Source: Hyphodiscus hymeniophilus
Lineage: Eukaryota > Ascomycota > Leotiomycetes > Helotiales > Hyphodiscaceae
DNA: 64,000 nucleotides
Assembly: GCA_016508695.1 (NCBI GenBank)
Contig: VNKQ01000019.1
Span: forward strand, 744,001 to 808,000
Direction of reading: 5' to 3'
Shown in pieces: positions 56,401 to 64,000 of the stretch (its first letter is position 1; each line of letters starts with the position of its first letter). Both the position numbers and the translations under genes were made by a program. Under the pieces are notes generated by a model. The model worked only from the letters and a program-made list of their open reading frames with translations, made no database searches and was not told the origin of the DNA.

Positions 56401-58559
56401 TTAATAAGAACTATACTTTAAAGAGACGATATAAGAGAGGCTTAAGAAACAAGCTAGATATAGAAAAGTTAAGATTCTAATACTAAAAATAGTCTATTTT
56501 AAGCCTAACTTAGTATAAAAGGAAGTTAGTCATTTTAATAGTAGGATTATACAAATCTTATAAAGACCCAAAGACAAAGACTCGTCTATAAGGAAAACGC
56601 CTAAAAACTAAAAATAAAAGAATTAGGAGGAAACTAGACCTTAAGATCCTAGGAATACTAAAAATAGAGGGATATCCAAGTCATCTAATATAAAGCTAGC
56701 TAGAATAAAACGAGGACTAATAGATATACTCTTTAAGTTTAGCTACGATTATAAAGAATCACTTAAAAGACTCCTTAAACAAAATAAATTACTATAAGAC
56801 ATTAAGCTAGGCGAGATACTAAGCCTACTAGAGTAGCTTAGCAAACACAAGACAAGTAAGTTAGCGCCTATAACCTAAGGCGAAATTAATCGGAAAATAA
56901 AAGATACTACTATTAAGATATTTGAGATTAATAAAAGAACTAATACTAGTAAGGAAGCTAATATTATTAAAGAAAGAGTAATTTTAGAGCCTATAAAACT
57001 TAAACTATAAGAGGATATAAAAAAACCAAAAGAGGAAGTCGAGATAAATTAGCTCGAAACTTACTTAGGCTATAAAGACAACTATTTTATAACGCCTAAA
57101 GTAATTATTATACTTATAAGATTTGCAAAGCTTACAAATATAAGAGTAATACTTAATTCTAATATAGAAGTTAGCGTTATTTTATTAAATATAATATTAT
57201 AGTTTGAAATCCCTATTACTTATAGTAATAAGATAGCGCTCAAAACGATTATTAAGAATAAATCTAAATTTGTTAGGTTTTCTAATAATATTACTATAAT
57301 AATTAGAGATAATATAATTCGAACTCAATTCTATATTATAAATTGCCTAGGAATTAAAGTTATTTTTAGATTCTTATTTTTCTATAAAGCTAAGGTTATA
57401 TTTCGATACTCTAGTAATCTTAAAGATAGTCCTATATACGCTATTCTCTATAATCTAACGTTTAGATTAATTACAATAATAAAAACAAACGAAAGAATAG
57501 TTAAAAGAAAGGCTAAGGAAATAAGAAAGGCTTAGAAAGAAGTAGGGGTAATTCTCTCTAGGAGTAAGGGAGAATTAGATTGGGATTTTAAATATCTTAC
57601 TAATAAATTGGAAAACTAAGAACTAGTATAGTAAGCGGTACTATACTAATAGAATACGAAAATACCGCTAGCGAGGAAAGCTACTATTTTGCTTATAAGA
57701 CTTGTTAAGGTTATATAGTAAGAGATAATAAGCTAGTAAATAAGTATATAGAGACCTAGAGCCTTAATATTATTAGAAGGGCAAATAAAGGCATAAGCTA
57801 TTAGTTTTCTCGATTACTTAATATTAATAACAATACTTATTAAGACACTAATATTATAATAAATAATATCGAGATTAATCCGTTTGTAACTACGCAATAG
57901 CGAGGGATTGCGTTAAACAAAGGAATTAGAGTAGATAGAAGGGTATAATATTATCCCTAGGTACTATATATACTAAGAGGAACGGTTTGCTAATAGTATA
58001 GCCGAAATAGTAGCTATCGATATAATATCTTAATAAAGTTCGATTAGCGACTTATAATTATATTCCTATAGTAATTAGAAGCAATTGGCTATAGGCTATT
58101 CTAATAACCTAGGCTATTACTAGCTAACGAAATAATATAAGACCTAATAATAGATTTCCTTCTTATATTAAATTTAATAATTAACTATAACGATAAGTAT
58201 ATATTATAATATATAGCTCTATATCGCAATAGAAAGACAAGATATACGCGAATTAGAGGTATATACAAAACAAAAGACAAGAAAATCTACCCTATAGATA
58301 AGGCAAATAGAATTAGAGCTAGACCTAATAGTCGATTAAACTAGTACAAACGCTTTATTACAAGAGATATTCCTTAAGAATATATAGGGAAATATAAGGA
58401 GTATATAATCGCTAGGTTTTTAGATATTCTTAGAGGTTTAAGATTAATATAAAAACGATTAGAAGCCTTAGAAATCGGGAATAGGCTATAGTTAAAAGAA
58501 CGTTAAATACTAGAAGAGGTACTAATTGCAAGAGAAAAAGTAATAGTATAAGATTAGAC

Positions 58560-59950
58560 TAAGTATAGTCGATTTTACAAAGACGTTTCTTCTCTTATTA
58601 TAATTAAGACTATAAAATACAAAGTATAACAAGTAGCGAATTTTCCTTATCTAAGAGCTTTATTATTAATTGTAGTAAGTATACTTAAAGATAGGCTTAA
58701 TAAAGGAGTCTTAAAGTACTCTAATAGACCTTATAAAAACCCTTAGTTTTTAGTAAAGAAAAAGCAACTAAGTTAATATAAATTAATTAACTTTATAATA
58801 TACTTAAATATAATAACGAGAAGAGATACAAACCTACCTTTATTAGTTAATAAATTTATAAAAGAGTTTATAAGATACTAGATCGCTAGTTTAGTAAATA
58901 TATTCTCTAGGTATAATCACTAGATTCTTAATCCTAGATATAGAGATTTGATAGTATTCTTTATATTACTTAGATTACTTAGGAATACTATACTTCCTAT
59001 AAAAGCGACAAATTCGGTTATATAGTTTGTTAGAATTATAAACAAGATATTATAGCTAATCTATCTAGTAATTTATATACTATTCGTTAACGATATAAGA
59101 GTAAAGGGACTATATTATAACTATAGAGGGGAAGAGAACCTTCTAGGTATACGAAAATTTGTTTTTAAGTATATCTAGAATCTTAACAAAACGCTTAAGT
59201 TAATCGAACGAGCTAATAGGACTATTAGACCAAAATCGCAATTCTATATAAATAGAATAAATATAATTAGATTTATTTGCAATTCGAAAGGAAGAGAGCC
59301 TATAGCTAATAAGATTATCAAAATCCAAAACTAAAAGACACTAGAGAACCTAATAGAAGTAAAAGGCTTCCTTAGCCTCTATAGCTATTTCTGTATATAG
59401 GTTAAAGGATATAGTCTAATTACGGAACCCTTATACTACCTATAAAAAAAAGGAGTAAAGTTTTATTAGATCCTAGATATATAAGACAAAGCAATAAGAT
59501 AATTATAAGATATATTAATAATAGCGCTAATATTAATTCGAATCGATTATAACATAAGAGCTAGGGAAATCGTTATTAGTATTAATATAAGCCTTATTAG
59601 CTATAAAGGCTACCTAAGCCAAAGAAATCCCAAAACTAGTATAGTACGACCTACTAGATACGAAAGTAATATCTAGATAGCAGTAGAGCGTAAATATAAT
59701 ACTATAAAAAAAGAATACCGTAGAGTATTAAAAATATTTAAGAAATTACAACTATAGATTATTAGAACGTACTTTATACTAGAAATTAATACAAACGTCC
59801 TAATAGCGCAATTAAATCGAGCTACGATAAATTATCTAGATACCTTAATTACTCGATAGCTTATATAAATTCGATTGTTTAATTTTAAAGTTCGATATAT
59901 TATAAGAACTAAGTATACTATTATTAATACCTTATTAAAAAGACTATTAT
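58560..59950 (+). pseudogene. Decayed reverse transcriptase-RNase H of the Gypsy relic
   Basis: Short in-frame runs between stops match the reverse transcriptase and RNase H order of fungal Gypsy elements, for example IASLVNIFSRYN-like and IRLFNFKVRYI-like stretches. Most interruptions are TAA or TAG where CAA, CAG or TGG codons would be expected, as RIP produces. Not functional. Confidence 0.65.
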
Positions 59951-60439
59951 ACCCTAACGATAAAGAGTTAAATAATATTAATATTAATAATTAGATTCTT
60001 TCTAAGTTAAGAGCGTATAAGATATACCCTATTAAAGCTAACTTAAATAAGGAATTAGATAAAGACCTAGTATTGCGTAATAAACGTACGATTCTAAAAG
60101 ACATAAGAAATCGGATAGAATAATTAAAAAATAAAGTATAAGAAGAGGTATAGAGTTCTTCTTTTAATAATAATAGCGAATACAAAACTCTAATTTCTAT
60201 AAGAGAATATAAGGAGAACTCGATTAAGATTATAAGATACTTAACGATAATAAAGAAGCCTAAAGAGTTAAATAAGTCTAAATTCCGCAAGTTTAAGAGA
60301 GAGGCACTTAAATATAGAGTATATAAAAGAAGGCTTTAAAGGCTAGCTATAAAAGGACTACCAATTAAGCTAATTATTAACGATAAGAAGACTCGTACGC
60401 AAATTCTATACGATTTATATAATTAAAGTAGTTACAAAG

Positions 60440-61330
60440 AGTATAAAACTATATACTATAAGGTAGCGTAATAATATTTCTAATATAGTTGTTATAGAGA
60501 CGTTAAGTAATTTATTAAAACTTGTCTAGAATATTAGTTTTAATCGTCTATTTAATAGGAAGAACTATTATACTCTATAGCTTCGAATAGCTTAATAGAA
60601 AAATAGGGGCTTAATATAACCTATATACTATATTAGAAAGGCAAGAAGTACTTTATTGTTATAAGGGACAATATAAGTAAATAAGTTAAAGCTAAAGCGT
60701 TATTAATAAAAAAAGCTCTTCTAATTATAAAATTTATCTAAGAAAATATTATATACCGCTATAATATCTTTTAAAGACTTGTTATTAATAGAGGAAGTGA
60801 GAATAAAGCTTAAGTACTTAAACTCCTAAACTAATAGGGTATAAAGAGGTTATAGATCTTTACTTATTACTTAGCTATAAATAAAATAGTTAAGAGAGGT
60901 TATCGTATATTAAAGGATATACTCTTTAAGTTAAGAGTCGATTAGATAGAGAATTTGCTTATAGTTTTGTTTACTAATAAAACAATAGTATATAGACCTA
61001 CTAAGTTTACTCTATTCTATATAGTTTATAAGAGAGAACTAATTTTGCCTATAGAGATAAGGATTCTAACTTAGAGAACTATTTTTTAGGAGGAGGTTAC
61101 AAATAGAGCTAAACTTATTTTAATAAGGGTATAGTAATTCTAAATGCGAGAAAAGAATATAAAAGAAGCGATAAATTAAAAGACTTAGCAACGATAAGAA
61201 AGAAAAAAAGCCTTTAATACAAGGCACAATATTCGATTAAGACTACTATAAGTAAGAGACATTATACTAAAGTATAATTCGCAAAGAGAAGTCAATATAT
61301 CGTCGAATTAAAAACTAAATTTTCGGTAAT
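60440..61330 (+). pseudogene. Decayed integrase region of the Gypsy relic
   Basis: Broken plus-strand frames resemble the zinc-binding and core parts of a Gypsy integrase, with a C-rich RDVKQFIKTCLE-like segment and a later region with INRGSENKA. Many stops are present. Assignment rests on order after RNase H and short similarities. Confidence 0.5.
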
Positions 61331-64000
61331 TTAAGCCGTACTAGATTAAGTAGGCTAATATCGAAAAGGGCTATTACAAATTAAAGGAATTAAGACTAGA
61401 TAAAGCGATATTAAAGGGAACCTTTATAAGAACTCGATTAAAACTATTCTTTATACGGTAAAGATACTTTTATATAATAGATAATAAGGTATTAGAAGCT
61501 AAACTATTACTACTTAATAATCTAACTAAGGTCGGCGATATTAAAGAATAAAAGGAAAGGCAATTAGAAATTCGACTACTAATATTAAATTCTAAAGAAT
61601 AAAGCTAATATACTTAGTTTAAAGATAGCGATTTGGATATAAAATAACTTGGCTAATTAAGAGCCTTTATACCCTAATACGAGATAAGAATATAATAGCC
61701 CCCGCCTAATACTATTAGTACTAGACGAAGACCCCCCGGCAGCTAAATACAAACTCTTAATAATAAAGCGTCGACGAAACCTAAAAAGGGAATAGCGGTC
61801 TTTAAAGTCTTTTTACTAACTAGCACTAGTTATCGCAAGCCAAACTCTTTTTACGGCGAAAGAATAACTAGAAGCTTAACCTAAATATACTACTAAACAA
61901 ATCGCAAAGCTTAGTTATACTATTTGGAATAAGGAAAATAATTAAGAACCCTTAGAACCCCACGATTTTCCTATAATCTTAAGAACGAGTATACCTATCG
62001 GACAGAATTTAATAAGACTTATACAAAACTTTAGTATAGTATTAGCGAGTATACGGGAGCTTAACCGACTATTAACCACTAGGTTAAGTATTATAACTAT
62101 AAAATAATTTGATTCCCCAAGATAAAATAAATCCCTAAAGTATTAAAAGGTAGAATAAAGTTGTTAATCTTACTTGTTTATACTCCTAGTTACTAAGTAA
62201 TAGTTATAAAGATATACTATATTAAAAACCTATAAGTCTCTTTAAGCTATAAAGTCTTTAAGCTAATAGCTATAATTAAAGCTTAATAACAACTTTATAT
62301 AAGAGAAAGTAGCTAGCCTTTATTAACTATAAAAGAATCGAAGTATTCCTTAATTAAATAGCTCTTACTCCCTATAGTATTACTATAGAATTAGAAAAGG
62401 AAAGAATAATAGTTTACTAAAACGAAAAGAGCTAGTAGTAAAGTAAGAATTAGATCGCAAAGGTATTATATAATAAGAAGGAAGAAACGTAATAATAGTT
62501 TAAAGGCATTGCGGCCTTCTCTTAGCTTAAGAGTAAAAGAAACCTAAGGAAGGTTATTAGTATAATTAAAAGAAGTATTAGAAGTCAAAGAAGAACTTAA
62601 GAAGTATTACAAGTAATAATACTAAAAGACGCTTAATTAAACTTAGTATTAAGGGCTCTTAACCTTGCCGTAAATATGCGTAGCGAGGGCTTTATTAGAG
62701 GAGATTATATAGCAAAGTATAATATTTCCCTAAAGGGAGTAAATCTTTTTAAAACTCTTAAGAGGGGCGTCTAAACGTTATAGTACGTAATAAGAGTTTA
62801 ACTAAGGCCTTACGGAAATACTAACCTTTATATATCCTCTCTTCTAACCCAAGTTGTCTTAGTTATATATAGTGTTATAATATTATAAAGATACTTTTTA
62901 TCTAAGCGAAGGTATTAATACTTTTTATTATTAGTATAGAAATAAGAAGGGGATTCGATAAGAAGAGAGTTAAAGGAGTAGTACTAGAATAAGGTATTAG
63001 CTAAGTTCTAATAAGAAGAGAAAAAGGGCTCTTAAGATAAGCTAAGTTACAAGTTGAAACTAAATTAAGAGAGAATTTAACTATAAAGAAAGTTAGCAAT
63101 TATAAGATAAATAAGAAAAGAAGACCTCTAAGCGTTAAAGAGAAGAGGGAGAAAAGAGTAGCTTATAAGAGGTAAACTACTATTATTATTAGCTACCTAA
63201 AACTCTAGAATAAGGAAATAGGGAAAAGGGAGACTTTTAAAAGAGTATAAAATAGCTATTAAGTTTAAATAAACTTAAAAGAAATAATAATAGCGGAAAC
63301 AAAAAGACTTTGCGACTATAAGGTCGGGAACTAGGGAGTGTGTTAGTAAGACTATAAGCTAAGAAGGGGTTTGCTTCCTAAAGTTAAGTAGTAAAAACTC
63401 AGATTTATAAGAGGAGCTTAGTAGCGCGCTACTAGAAAAATATATTAAAGGTAAACTATAAAAAGCGTTAGAATTAAGTATAACTTAAAGAGAGAGATTA
63501 AGAACTATTAATTGCAAAAGAGATAAAACCCAAGTTATTTACTTAAAGGTTACTATAATAATCTACTATTATATATTAAGGTAAAAGTCGAAGTCGAGAG
63601 AGAAGAAGGCAAAATAAGGTTAGAGAAATTAAGTTTCGAGGTATAAAGAGATATCTTAATGCTTTTTATTCTAGAAACGCTAAAAGTAATAGGGGAGTAC
63701 TACTAATTAGTTATAAAAGGTATAGAGTAATAGAATTAATAGGATTAATAGAGTTAATAGAGTTATTAATAAAGTAATAGAAAGAAAAGGTATTAATTCT
63801 TAGAGTTAAAAGAGTAGGAAACTCAAGAAGATATACTCAAGTAAAGGTATCTCCCCGAAGCGAATTAGTACGCACTCCCGGGTTATATAACTTACTACTA
63901 AAGGGTGCGAATTATTACTATTATAGCGAGAGTATACTATACTCTCTTACTAATTAAGAGTATTATTTCTTTGACCCTATATACTAATAATTCTACTCTA

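Larger units (their letters stand above)
50735..64000. other. AT-rich isochore with a RIP footprint, continuing past the window
   Basis: From about 50735 to the right edge the sequence is extremely AT-rich, with long TA-rich strings. CA and TG are scarce while CG still occurs, which is the expected result of RIP acting on CpA. Apart from the hAT transposase, frames are full of TAA and TAG. This is established for Pezizomycotina repeats; here it is judged by eye, not counted. Confidence 0.85.
53580..64000 (+). mobile_element. RIP-mutated Ty3/Gypsy-type LTR retroelement relic
   Basis: On the plus strand, broken frames show the gypsy order. A gag-like region lies at about 54.9-55.5 kb, an aspartic-protease-like part at 57.1-57.4 kb, reverse transcriptase at 58.6-59.4 kb, RNase H at 59.5-59.95 kb and an integrase-like part at 60.4-61.1 kb. 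Many TAA and TAG codons interrupt each domain. A region at 54.13-54.17 kb could be the end of the 5' repeat with a tRNA primer site, but no second long terminal repeat was found inside the window; it may lie beyond 64 kb. The copy cannot encode working proteins. Domain borders are approximate, and a second nested element after 61.6 kb is possible. Confidence 0.7.

Noticed and set aside
59991..60290. Minus-strand 99-codon frame in the AT-rich block
   Set aside because: Antisense to the retroelement between RNase H and integrase; no domain.
50735..64000. CRISPR-like or prokaryotic defence system
   Set aside because: Repeats here are transposon-related and AT-driven, and the window is eukaryotic.

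Overview
The window is nuclear DNA of a filamentous ascomycete (Pezizomycotina). Genes carry many short introns of about 45-90 bases with GT..AG ends and CTRAC-like branch sites. The gene families are typical of the group: Zn2Cys6 regulators, a tannase, an F-BAR/RhoGAP protein and an Irc20-type SNF2-RING protein. A sharply bounded AT-rich block shows the footprint of repeat-induced point mutation (RIP). A plant-associated Leotiomycetes-like fungus is plausible, but that is inference; no marker in the window fixes the species.

Positions 1-50.7 kb are gene-bearing DNA of ordinary composition. From left to right: a membrane protein cut by the window edge (-); Utp13 (+); a short membrane-protein relic (-); an accessory trio of MFS exporter (-), isochorismatase-like protein (+) and Zn2Cys6 regulator (-); an unusual gene made of tandem repeat exons (+); a secreted tannase/feruloyl esterase (+); a SMYD-type SET/MYND protein (+); mitochondrial ribosomal protein uS13m (-); an ER cyclophilin with two possible C-termini (+); a large, frame-interrupted fungal N-terminal-domain protein (-); a second Zn2Cys6 regulator related to the first (-); an M19 membrane dipeptidase (-); an Rgd2-like F-BAR/DEP/RhoGAP protein (+); a gene-poor interval of about 2.6 kb; a small secreted protein (+); a small basic protein (-); an SDR epimerase (-); Ytm1 (-); an aquaporin (-); the Irc20-like SNF2/RING ubiquitin ligase (-); and mitoribosomal mS41/Fyv4 (+).

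At about 50.73 kb the composition changes abruptly. The remaining 13 kb is extremely AT-rich, poor in CA and TG but still containing CG, as RIP would leave it. It holds an uninterrupted 795-codon hAT transposase (-), followed by a Ty3/Gypsy-type LTR retroelement (+) full of stop codons that runs to or past the window end.

Functional threads: ribosome biogenesis (Utp13 in the small-subunit processome, Ytm1 in 60S maturation) and mitochondrial translation (uS13m, mS41) are core genes. The 6.7-10.8 kb trio looks like an accessory drug or metabolite module with a shared divergent promoter. The tannase, the aquaporin, the dipeptidase and the small secreted protein are consistent with life on plant material. 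The most unusual items are the repeat-exon gene at 12.06-13.2 kb, the hAT transposase that stayed open under RIP-like mutation pressure, and the cyclophilin whose last intron decides between an ER-retention tail and a membrane anchor.
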